NCBI GenBank assembly: GCA_041743105.1
Contig: JBGTNI010000043.1
Location: 1 to 22,197, forward strand
Source of the DNA: QHCE01 sp041743105
GTDB lineage: Bacteria > Actinomycetota > Actinomycetes > Mycobacteriales > QHCE01
Length of the DNA stretch: 22,197 bases
Direction: 5' to 3'
The notes beneath the pieces are model-generated. The model searched no databases, was not told where the DNA came from, and was given only the letters and a program-made list of their open reading frames with translations. The position numbers and the translations under genes are program-made. Every line of letters starts with the position of its first letter. Position 1 is the stretch's first letter. Shown in pieces: positions 1 through 6,351 of this stretch.

Positions 1-183
1 CGGGCCACCCTTATAGATGATCTCGTCGAGCACGTCTCGATACTCTTCGGCTTCCACATTCTTCTCGACCATGCTGGCCATCCACGAAGAGACTGATCTA
101 GCCTTCCCTGCATCGACAGACCTGCGTACTTTCTCCACCAGCTCACTAGGAAGCGTTACCGTAACCTTCGTCATGGTCTTCAT
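1..183 (-). CDS. Ribbon-helix-helix antitoxin-like protein (partial, runs off left edge)
   Basis: The minus strand reads MKTMTKVTVTLPSELVEKVR and continues for 61 codons to the window edge without a stop. The KVTVTLPSELVEKV stretch has the alternating beta-strand plus helix pattern of CopG/ParD/VapB-type ribbon-helix-helix DNA-binding domains, followed by a charged helix (MVEKNVEAEEYRDVLDEII) typical of the toxin-binding tail of such antitoxins. Two in-frame ATGs, at 183 and 174, are possible; neither has a clear Shine-Dalgarno sequence, so a very short leader is possible. A toxin gene would be expected just beyond the left edge but is not visible. Known for the family: such proteins often repress their own operon. 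The upstream DNA is AT-rich and carries an inverted repeat at 221-235. It could also be a lone RHH regulator rather than half of a toxin-antitoxin pair. Confidence 0.6.
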   Translation of the reverse strand, partial: MKTMTKVTVTLPSELVEKVRRSVDAGKARSVSSWMASMVEKNVEAEEYRDVLDEIIYKGGP

Positions 184-220
184 ACTTTTAGCTTATCATG
201 TGCCGCATAATATATGGACT

Positions 221-235
221 CTAATCTTGGATTAG
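221..235. promoter_or_regulatory. Perfect inverted repeat in divergent intergenic region
   Basis: CTAATC-TTG-GATTAG forms a perfect 6-bp-arm inverted repeat in the AT-rich gap between the antitoxin-like gene (minus) and the GNAT gene (plus). AT-rich hexamers resembling -10 boxes lie beside it at about 207-216. It could be an operator for the RHH protein; this is inference from position and symmetry only. Confidence 0.35.
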
Positions 236-314
236 GCTTCTGGTATTGTCCATGCTGTACCGCACCCGGTAGCGGCCTCCTTTCTTTTGCGTTTCTACGC
301 GTCTTGGGGCTTTA

Positions 315-1235
315 ATGACATCGATTCGGGTGCGGCCGTTCCACCGCCGCGACCGCGAGCAGCTGACTGCTCTGGTGAACGCGCACATCCAGGCGGTTGT
401 GCCAGGCGTGATCGCATCGGTGAACACCGTGCTGAGCCAGCTGGAACGTGAGCCTGGCGAGTTCATCGTCGACCCATGGGTCATCGAACGGACAACGCTG
501 GTAGCCGAGCAACGAGGCCGGATAGTGGCCGCGGCGCACCTGCTCCATTACGGGACCGGCGCCGAGGTCGGGGAGTCCTACCGTGACGCGGGTGAGATCA
601 AGTGGTTACTCTGCTGGCCCGATCAACCTTACTGGCCGGATACGGCCGCGGCAGGCAACGCGATCGCGGCCGCGGCGGTCGCTTACTTGAATCGCTCCGC
701 CGCGGACCGGGTTTATGCCGATGGCGCACTGCCGGCCCCCGGTGTCTACGGCCTGCCCGAGCAGTGGCCACACATACACGCCATCCTCGAACGTGTCGGC
801 TTCGTACCGGGTGATCGCACCGAGATCGTGTTCCTGGCCGACGTCGATGTGTTGGACAGACCCAGCGTGCCCATCAGCGGCCTTACCGTCAGGCGCACGC
901 TGGGCATCAACGGAACCCGTTTCGCCGCGCGGCTCGATGGCGAAACCCTCGGCTATATCGAAGTGGCGAACTGCATCGGCGACGCTGGACGCGCCGTACG
1001 CCAGGACGGTTGGGCGGACGTCGGCAATCTCAGCATTGACAAGCCGCACCGTCGGCGAGGGATCGCCGGATGGCTCCTCGGCCAGGCAGCGCAATGGCTT
1101 GCGCTCGGACACGTCGATCAGCTACTCGCCTATGCCAGGCACGACGAGCATGAACTCATCGCTTTCCTCGAACACGTCGGATTCCGCGAGCTCACCCGAA
1201 CCACGCGAGGCTGGGAGCGCGATAACCGCAGCTGA
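315..1235 (+). CDS. GNAT-family N-acetyltransferase, two-domain
   Basis: A 306-residue cytoplasmic protein with two GNAT-like folds. The C-terminal half carries the acetyl-CoA-binding motif A: NLSIDKPHRRRGIAGWLLGQA, with the RRRGIAG pyrophosphate loop at residues 246-252, followed by the family-typical FLEHVGFREL strand near the end. The N-terminal half (residues 1 to about 165) starts with the usual IRVRPFHRRDREQLTALVNA and ends with a similar LERVGFVPGDRTEIVF, but lacks a clear RxxGxG/A loop, so only the second domain is likely to bind acetyl-CoA. Substrate unknown; members acetylate antibiotics, polyamines, amino acids or protein N-termini. The ATG at 315 is preceded by GGGG about 8 nt upstream. 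The stop is only 8 bp from the stop of the convergent pimB gene, leaving no room for a separate terminator. Confidence 0.85.
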   Translation: MTSIRVRPFHRRDREQLTALVNAHIQAVVPGVIASVNTVLSQLEREPGEFIVDPWVIERTTLVAEQRGRIVAAAHLLHYGTGAEVGESYRDAGEIKWLLCWPDQPYWPDTAAAGNAIAAAAVAYLNRSAADRVYADGALPAPGVYGLPEQWPHIHAILERVGFVPGDRTEIVFLADVDVLDRPSVPISGLTVRRTLGINGTRFAARLDGETLGYIEVANCIGDAGRAVRQDGWADVGNLSIDKPHRRRGIAGWLLGQAAQWLALGHVDQLLAYARHDEHELIAFLEHVGFRELTRTTRGWERDNRS

Positions 1236-1243
1236 CCTCGTGA

Positions 1244-2371
1244 CTACGGTTCCACACGGAGCAACTCGCTCATCCGCGCCGCCATCGTGTCCCAGCGCCA
1301 CTGATCAACGACCCAGGCTCTTCCCGCCTCGCCGAACTTAGCTGCGCGTTCGCGATCTGTGAGTAGCTCGATGAGGCGACAGGCGATCTCGGAAGTGTCG
1401 TGCCCATTTATCACGTACCCGGTCTCATCGTGTCTAACCGCATCCGGTGCGCCACCGGAATCGCCGGCCAGTACTGGCAGCCCGGTTGCGGAAGCTTCCA
1501 GGTAGACGATGCCCAAGCCCTCCACATCGAGACCGGCCCGGCGCGTGCGACATGGCATGGCGAACACGTCACCGGCAGCGTAGTGGGCGGGAAGCTCCAC
1601 CGCGGAGACCGCTCCGGTGAAGACCACGTGGTCGGCTACACCGACGCCCCGAGCTAACCGTCGGAGCCGGGCCTCGTCGCGTCCGCCGCCCACTAACAGC
1701 AGCGACGCGCCGGGTACCTCGCGACGCACGGCGGGCAGGGCACAGATGAGCCGATCCTGGCCCTTGCGTGGTACCAAGCGAGAGACACAGACCACTACCG
1801 GGCGATCCTGCAGATTGTGCCGCTGCCGAATTGGGGCACCATCGACGCCAGGGTGGTAGACCTGCGTATCGACACCCGGCGCCAGCCACCACAGTTCGCT
1901 TCGGTCGGCGATCACGGACTCTAAGCGGGTACGGGTGTAGTCGCCTAGATAGGTGATCACGTCCGCGCCCGTTGCTATCCGCCGCAGCAAGCTCCTCGCA
2001 CCTGGCAGCGCCGCCCAGCCCACCTCGTGCCCGTGGGTCTGCGCAACGATACGGCGCACACCCGCCCGGCGAAGCGCTGGTGCCAGCAGGCCCAACGGTG
2101 CGGCGGCACCGAACCACACCGAAGTACAGTCGTGCGCTGCAGCCAGCTCTGCGGCCCGGCGGGCCAGCGCGGACGTGGGTAGCAGCATCGTGCCGGGGTA
2201 GCGCACCACAGGAAAGGGCTGGGCTACGTCGAATTCGGCAGCGCCTGGCCACGACGACGTGTACACCACAATCGAATCCAGGGGTTGGCGTAGCGCAAGT
2301 TGATGCACAAAGGCCTGAATACCGCCGAGCCGGGGCGGGAAGTCGTTGGTGACGAGCAGCGTTCTAGGCAT
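1244..2371 (-). CDS. pimB: GT4 glycosyltransferase, PimB-like phosphatidylinositol monomannoside mannosyltransferase
   Basis: A GT-B glycosyltransferase of family GT4, 375 residues from the chosen ATG. It begins MPRTLLVTNDFPPRLGGIQ, the signature N-terminus of actinobacterial PimB (alpha-1,6-mannosyl transfer from GDP-mannose to PIM1, at the inner face of the plasma membrane). The C-terminal domain has the donor-binding R/K pair in CVSRLVPRKGQDRLI and the E-x7-E motif in EGLGIVYLEASATGLPVL, with DSGGAPDAV after it. The frame is open upstream to 2440, but that longer start would overlap the peptidase-like gene by 40 bp and lacks the conserved N-terminus, so 2371 is preferred; an AGGGCGA-like ribosome site lies just before it. 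Clustering with a secreted NlpC/P60 gene matches the neighbourhood known around mycobacterial pimB. Another GDP-mannose or UDP-sugar GT4 activity cannot be excluded. Confidence 0.8.
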   Translation of the reverse strand: MPRTLLVTNDFPPRLGGIQAFVHQLALRQPLDSIVVYTSSWPGAAEFDVAQPFPVVRYPGTMLLPTSALARRAAELAAAHDCTSVWFGAAAPLGLLAPALRRAGVRRIVAQTHGHEVGWAALPGARSLLRRIATGADVITYLGDYTRTRLESVIADRSELWWLAPGVDTQVYHPGVDGAPIRQRHNLQDRPVVVCVSRLVPRKGQDRLICALPAVRREVPGASLLLVGGGRDEARLRRLARGVGVADHVVFTGAVSAVELPAHYAAGDVFAMPCRTRRAGLDVEGLGIVYLEASATGLPVLAGDSGGAPDAVRHDETGYVINGHDTSEIACRLIELLTDRERAAKFGEAGRAWVVDQWRWDTMAARMSELLRVEP

Positions 2372-2400
2372 GGCTGTCGCCCTGTTGACGTCGTCTGAAA

Positions 2401-3798
2401 TCACGGTGTCGCAAACGACGTCACGAGGTGCTCCCGCCATAGCTGCACGAAATCCTCACGCGACAGCGCGAGTCTGTCCTGTAACGCCTGCGACCATACG
2501 GGATTGCTTTCGCCGCCGGTCTGCTGCGCGCTGCGCCGATAGAGCTCGACCAGTTCGGTAAAGCCCACCCGCTCCACCAGCAGCGCGCATGCCGACCAGG
2601 CGTAGCGATAGGCCAACCCGGTCGCTGCGCTGTCCTGAATAGACGTAGTGCCGGCGGCGTCAGTCTCTGGCTCGAAGCTTCGCTGCGTCGGCAGCTGCTG
2701 CGGGAGCTTACCCGACCACACAGACGATGCGAGATCGGGCGCGAACTGCGCCCGGCCCAGTCCGCTGCCGGCGTAGGCCGCGTATTCGGCAATGCCTTCG
2801 GCCAGCCATGCCGGGGAGCTCCCTCCAACCCAGTCCCGGGTCGCGATATGCGCTGACTCGTGCCGAAGCACGTTGGCTTGCTCCTGCTCGCCAAGCCCCG
2901 CCATCATCTCAGCGTTAACGACCACGTAGGCCCCGCGCGGGTCAGTGTTCGACGCAGAGGTCGTGACCGCCGACAGCGCCGAAAGATGCGCCGGCCCGAT
3001 CCGGTGAGCGCCATCCGGTGACGCTCTCGGCAGTAGCTTTTGAGCTTCGTCTAGATTCGCCGGGATCACCACTGCCATGGGCGGGATCTCGGCCCTGAAT
3101 AGATCCACCACGGCGCCGCGGGCTCGCTGCGCGATGCGACCCATCTGCTGCACGAAGTCTTGCTGCACCCGATGTCCCAGCACTAAAGTGGCGCCGCTGC
3201 TCACGGTAACGACTGGCCCGAAGTCCCAGAGTCGGCGGGTCGATCGTAGTCCCGACGAGTCTAGGTCGTTATCGGCGGCGAGGTACCAGGTGCCGTCACG
3301 CAGCACGAAGGTGAGGTAATGGGTGCCTGCCAGTTCAAAGTCGGGGACGTCGGCGAACCTGTGCCGAATGGCCACCTCAGCCAGCCAGACCGGAGCAGCA
3401 TATCGACGTTGGAGGGCGGGTAGCCGCTGTTTACGGATGGCCGGCGAGACCGTGCCCCGAACATGATGCTCCCAGTGCGAAAACGGCACTTCGATCACCC
3501 GCTGAAACAAGCGAGTCTGGCTCGCGGCAAAGTCCCGGGATCGAGGATCTACGGTGCGAAGAAACGCTGCCCGGTTCTGATCGAGGATTGCCCGCGATCG
3601 GTGCCGCAGCAGCTCGGAGGCGGTGCGTTTCATCGCGGGTTCTGTCCCGGCACCGAGCACAACGCGCGGGGAAGAATCGACCAAGGGTAGCTGCCCGGTC
3701 TCACGCCAGTGAGCGGCCACCAATCCGGCGGCAAGCGCCAGCTGCGCTATCAGGGCTCCGACGTATGCCGCTGGAAACCACCGTGGACTGCGCGACAT
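2401..3798 (-). CDS. Membrane-anchored gluzincin (HExxH) peptidase-like protein
   Basis: A 465-residue protein with one N-terminal membrane segment (about residues 9-29, AAYVGALIAQLALAAGLVAA) and an otherwise extracytoplasmic body. Residues 313-317 read HESAH, a HExxH zinc motif, followed by WLAEGIAEYAAY with Glu334 as probable third zinc ligand: the arrangement of the gluzincin / peptidase-MA-like clan. Residues about 60-200 resemble a small lipoprotein-like or NTF2-like beta domain (THYLTFVLRDGTWYLAAD). Substrate unknown; position between pimB and an NlpC/P60 hydrolase suggests an envelope role. The gene ends 29 bp before the pimB start and lies 50 bp downstream of the nlpC stop on the same strand, so these are probably co-transcribed. 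The start ATG gives a credible short cytoplasmic tail (MSRSPRW) before the membrane helix. Confidence 0.75.
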   Translation of the reverse strand: MSRSPRWFPAAYVGALIAQLALAAGLVAAHWRETGQLPLVDSSPRVVLGAGTEPAMKRTASELLRHRSRAILDQNRAAFLRTVDPRSRDFAASQTRLFQRVIEVPFSHWEHHVRGTVSPAIRKQRLPALQRRYAAPVWLAEVAIRHRFADVPDFELAGTHYLTFVLRDGTWYLAADNDLDSSGLRSTRRLWDFGPVVTVSSGATLVLGHRVQQDFVQQMGRIAQRARGAVVDLFRAEIPPMAVVIPANLDEAQKLLPRASPDGAHRIGPAHLSALSAVTTSASNTDPRGAYVVVNAEMMAGLGEQEQANVLRHESAHIATRDWVGGSSPAWLAEGIAEYAAYAGSGLGRAQFAPDLASSVWSGKLPQQLPTQRSFEPETDAAGTTSIQDSAATGLAYRYAWSACALLVERVGFTELVELYRRSAQQTGGESNPVWSQALQDRLALSREDFVQLWREHLVTSFATP

Positions 3799-3848
3799 GC
3801 GGACTATCGTGACACAGTTGTCATCAAGAGCGTGCGTCGCGCATGCGG

Positions 3849-4877
3849 CTAGGGCCGGCCGATACCGGCGATAGCGCTACCAGCGGCGCCGTCGAGCGTA
3901 GCCACATGCACCGGGCTACCGGCTTCCGAAGCGTGCACCACCTTGCCATTGCCGATGTACATCGCCACGTGATGGATGCGCGGTGAGCCATAGAAGACGA
4001 GGTCAGCGGGCTGAATGGCAGAGCGTGACACCTTCTTCACCTTGCCGTACTGCAGCTTGGCCGAGTGTGGCAACCCAACTCCGCCAGCCCGCCACGCGGC
4101 CATGGTCAGCCCGGAGCAGTCGTAGGAGCTTGGACCAGCGGCACCCCATACGTAGGACTTACCCTGCTGTGCCAGTGCGAACTTCACGGCCTGCGCCGCG
4201 TTTCCAGTGCCTTGACCGTCATAGCCGACCACGTCATGCAAGCTGTCGAGGTCACCACCGGTGAGCGTGGCACGCAGCGTCTTCCACTTCTCCAAATCTT
4301 TGGTGATGGAGTTCTGCTTACCGCGGACTGTGTCGAGCTGCTTCTGCTGCTGCGAGACCTCTTGTTGGATCTTTTTTTCTTCCCGTTCCAGCGCCTTCTT
4401 GGCATTGGTCAGCTTAGAGATTTTGGCTTGCCGTTGCTGCTGGATCTCGTGCAGTACGGTGAGTTGGTCAATGGCAACGGATGCGTCGCGGCTTCCCGCT
4501 ACCACCGATATGGAACCGAGGTTGCCCTGCTTGTAGACGAGGTTGGCGAGCTTGTCGACTTCAGTCTGGTGCTTGGCGACCTCGGACCGCTTGACGTGCG
4601 CCTCTGGCTGCAACTTCGCGAGTGCTTCCTGGCTAGTCCGCACAGCAACACGAGCCTGGTTGAACTCCTCCGTAGCGACGACCATCTTTTTCTGCAACTG
4701 GTAGATCTGCTGCCGGGTTTCACTCAGGGTGGGCTCGGCTTTGATGCCACCCGGTGTGACTTGACCGACGCCGGCGACCGCGGTGCCGCCGGTGCTCACG
4801 AACGCAGCGAGACAGATGGCCACACTTGTCAGTGATGCTAGGACGCGAGAGGGGAACCGGGCTCGGGACGAATCCAC
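3849..4877 (-). CDS. Secreted NlpC/P60 peptidoglycan hydrolase with N-terminal coiled coil
   Basis: A 342-residue RipA-like D,L-endopeptidase precursor. A Sec signal peptide is visible (RFPSRVLASLTSVAICLAAF, probable cleavage after TAVA near residue 35). Residues about 50-205 form a long charged and Gln-rich coiled coil, as in RipA/CwlO-type hydrolases where it mediates control or docking. The NlpC/P60 domain spans about 225-340 with the nucleophile Cys254 in YDCSGLTMAAW, His303 in HHVAMYIGN and third residue His315 in KVVHASEAG. It should cut stem peptides in the cell wall. The start is GTG at 4877; GAGAAAG lies somewhat far upstream. The next gene on the strand is 50 bp away. The upstream region holds a GTGAG-TG-CTCAC inverted repeat, a CTCCATG/CATGGAG repeat and the structured element at 5060-5157. 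Confidence 0.88.
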   Translation of the reverse strand: MDSSRARFPSRVLASLTSVAICLAAFVSTGGTAVAGVGQVTPGGIKAEPTLSETRQQIYQLQKKMVVATEEFNQARVAVRTSQEALAKLQPEAHVKRSEVAKHQTEVDKLANLVYKQGNLGSISVVAGSRDASVAIDQLTVLHEIQQQRQAKISKLTNAKKALEREEKKIQQEVSQQQKQLDTVRGKQNSITKDLEKWKTLRATLTGGDLDSLHDVVGYDGQGTGNAAQAVKFALAQQGKSYVWGAAGPSSYDCSGLTMAAWRAGGVGLPHSAKLQYGKVKKVSRSAIQPADLVFYGSPRIHHVAMYIGNGKVVHASEAGSPVHVATLDGAAGSAIAGIGRP

Positions 4878-5016
4878 GAGTGAGTGCTCACTTTCTCAGA
4901 ACGGACACTGGTTTGTTTGCGGCATAGCCAGGGAGTGGCAAACAGGTGGCAACGGTACGGAGTCACCGAGCGCCTCGCAACCCCGTGTGGCTCACCTCAC
5001 GCGACGGACCTGGAAG

Positions 5017-5049
5017 CTCCATGAAAAGTTCTAAGCTCCACCCATGGAG
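5017..5049. repeat. Short inverted repeat with nested direct repeat upstream of nlpC
   Basis: CTCCATG at 5017-5023 and CATGGAG at 5043-5049 form 7-bp inverted arms 19 bp apart; AAGCTCCA also occurs twice directly (5014-5021 and 5033-5040). This lies in the leader or promoter region of the minus-strand nlpC gene and could be an operator or a weak stem. Function inferred from position only. Confidence 0.3.
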
Positions 5050-5059
5050 TCGTAGCAGA

Positions 5060-5157
5060 GCACGGAATGGCGTGGATGAGATGCAAGGCGGACGAAGCAG
5101 CGCATAGTGGGCTATGCGCAATGAGGACAACGCGGCAGATCGCCGCGCCATCCGCGC
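5060..5157. other. Long imperfect stem enclosing a perfect hairpin (candidate structured RNA or palindromic repeat)
   Basis: The arms 5060-5075 and 5143-5157 pair over 14 positions with one mismatch and one bulge (left GCACGGAATGGCGTGG, right CCGCGCCATCCGCGC). Inside, GCGCATAG-TGGG-CTATGCGC (5100-5119) is a perfect 8-bp hairpin with a 4-nt loop, flanked by purine-rich arms (AAGGCGGACGAAG and AATGAGGACAACG). CTATGCGC recurs at 5157-5164, across the stop codon of the adjacent gene. The element lies between two minus-strand genes. There is no T-tract, so it is not a textbook terminator. It could be a dispersed palindromic (REP/BIME-like) repeat, a processing site or a structured leader of nlpC; I do not recognise a named RNA family. 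Confidence 0.5.
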
Positions 5158-6209
5158 TATGCGCTAGTTAACACGCCAAGGATGACGCCCATAGCAAACA
5201 GCGTCATAGTAACGCCAATCGCTAGTAGCACTCCCCAGCCGCCGATTGGGGGTGGGCCAGGCTCAGCGGGCGTGGCATGCTGTGTCGCTCTGGCGTGGAG
5301 TCCCGTAGGCGACCACCAGCTGGGATCAGTGCGCGCAACCCCACGCCGCTTCTCTGGCTGCCGCGGACTGGCAATGTCCGGCAGCTGACTATTCTGATAG
5401 GAATCAGCCCCGTTAAACGTCGGTGTACTCGTCGGAGGAGTTCCGAGGCTGTCTCGCATCGCGCGTGCCAGCACATGGCTCGAGGGGCTCAGCGCACTGT
5501 ATTCGGCCAGATGCAGAGCCTCACTGTCGTCGTCCGAGCCATGCAATGGTGCTGACGTCGCCGAGTAGCCGCTAAGGGGATCCGAACCCGCGGGCCACGA
5601 CCGCCCTGGCAGTCCGTAGCCAGAATCTGAACGGGCTCGGTATGAGTCAGCTTGGTGCGAGCTAGCTTGGTGCGGCGATGACGCGGAGCTCCTCGTTGTA
5701 CTGGCAGCGCGCCAGAATCGCTCGCTGTCATCATCTGAGGTATCTGGCGCTGGACGTGGGGCTTCACTCCCGACGACCGCCCGGTCCCAGCGCGCATGGA
5801 GTTCAGCCTCACGCTGGCGAAGCAGGGCTGCTTCGTGGCTGAGTCGCCACCATGTTTGGCCGGCGCGGATCGTCGCCGCACCCGCCAGAGGCACCCCCGC
5901 CACGAACGCTCCACCGAGCAGCAAACCTAGGCCGCTGTCACGGTTGACGAAGCTCACAAGCGAAAGTACAGCGAGCGCGATGAGCACCGCCGCAGCCAGA
6001 CCAAGGCCGACTGCGGTCCTGACACTCAGCGCTGAACGCATGCGCTGACGAAGTTTATCTAGACGAGCCCGCACCTGAGCCAGCTCAAGGTCTACAGCTT
6101 CGGTCTGGCTGGCGCGATGACGCCCGGATTCCCAGTCATCGGTCCCGTATGCAGCATCGGAGGCTGCTGCATAATGCGCGGACGCCTTCGTCTGAGTACT
6201 GCTCGTCAT
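5157..6209 (-). CDS. Hypothetical three-helix membrane protein with Ser-rich linker
   Basis: A 350-residue protein I do not recognise. Visible parts: a short charged heptad-like stretch (about 36-60, LELAQVRARLDKLRQRMRSA), two adjacent membrane helices (about 66-88 and 92-114), a second charged helix (about 122-145), a long low-complexity Ser/Pro/Asp-rich segment (about 150-310) and a C-terminal membrane helix (about 323-347, GGWGVLLAIGVTMTLFAMGV). The Ser-rich linker would be a substrate for serine/threonine kinases common in actinomycetes, which is only an inference. The ATG at 6209 lacks a strong ribosome site but sits about 50 nt downstream of a consensus TATAAT. The last codons overlap the structured element upstream of nlpC. 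Low-complexity content suggests a lineage-specific protein. Confidence 0.7.
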   Translation of the reverse strand: MTSSTQTKASAHYAAASDAAYGTDDWESGRHRASQTEAVDLELAQVRARLDKLRQRMRSALSVRTAVGLGLAAAVLIALAVLSLVSFVNRDSGLGLLLGGAFVAGVPLAGAATIRAGQTWWRLSHEAALLRQREAELHARWDRAVVGSEAPRPAPDTSDDDSERFWRAASTTRSSASSPHQASSHQADSYRARSDSGYGLPGRSWPAGSDPLSGYSATSAPLHGSDDDSEALHLAEYSALSPSSHVLARAMRDSLGTPPTSTPTFNGADSYQNSQLPDIASPRQPEKRRGVARTDPSWWSPTGLHARATQHATPAEPGPPPIGGWGVLLAIGVTMTLFAMGVILGVLTSA

Positions 6210-6259
6210 TGTGACAACGATACCTGCAGAACTGATTCAGGCAATCTCTTTGACCTGCG

Positions 6260-6265
6260 ATTATA
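6260..6265 (-). promoter_or_regulatory. Consensus -10 box (TATAAT) upstream of the membrane-protein gene
   Basis: The minus strand has a perfect TATAAT at 6265-6260, about 50 nt before the ATG at 6209. No good -35 hexamer is seen at 16-18 bp spacing; TTGGTC lies too close (10 bp). It lies between the glutamate dehydrogenase stop and the next gene on the same strand, so it would start a new transcript there. Confidence 0.45.
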
Positions 6266-6351
6266 TCGGCAATGTGACCAATACCATGATGACATTGGGA
6301 TTCAGCTCTCACATGGTGAGAAACGGCATGAACGGAGTAAATGCATGAGCA

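Noticed and set aside
312..1112. Minus-strand frames opposite the first GNAT gene
   Set aside because: Antisense shadows (for example 606-1112) without domains; the plus-strand GNAT motif A is decisive.
715..1341. 208-codon plus-strand frame over the first GNAT gene
   Set aside because: Ser/Arg-rich shadow frame running past the GNAT stop into pimB; no support.
1569..2252. 227-codon minus-strand frame overlapping pimB
   Set aside because: Out-of-frame shadow of pimB; Arg/Ala-rich, with no motifs, whereas pimB has clear GT4 motifs.
4065..4835. 256-codon plus-strand open frame
   Set aside because: Lies antisense to the well-supported coiled-coil NlpC gene; its Leu-rich translation mirrors the Gln/Lys codons of that gene and has no family features or ribosome site.
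4878..5060. Possible ydaO-type (c-di-AMP) riboswitch ahead of the NlpC gene
   Set aside because: Such riboswitches often precede actinobacterial NlpC genes, but the conserved core could not be found on the correct strand; GGCTCACCTCACGCG occurs only on the opposite strand and is probably chance.
6307..6321. TCTCAC-ATG-GTGAGA hairpin after the glutamate dehydrogenase stop
   Set aside because: Stem of 6 bp with a 3-nt loop and no T-tract; too weak to call a terminator.
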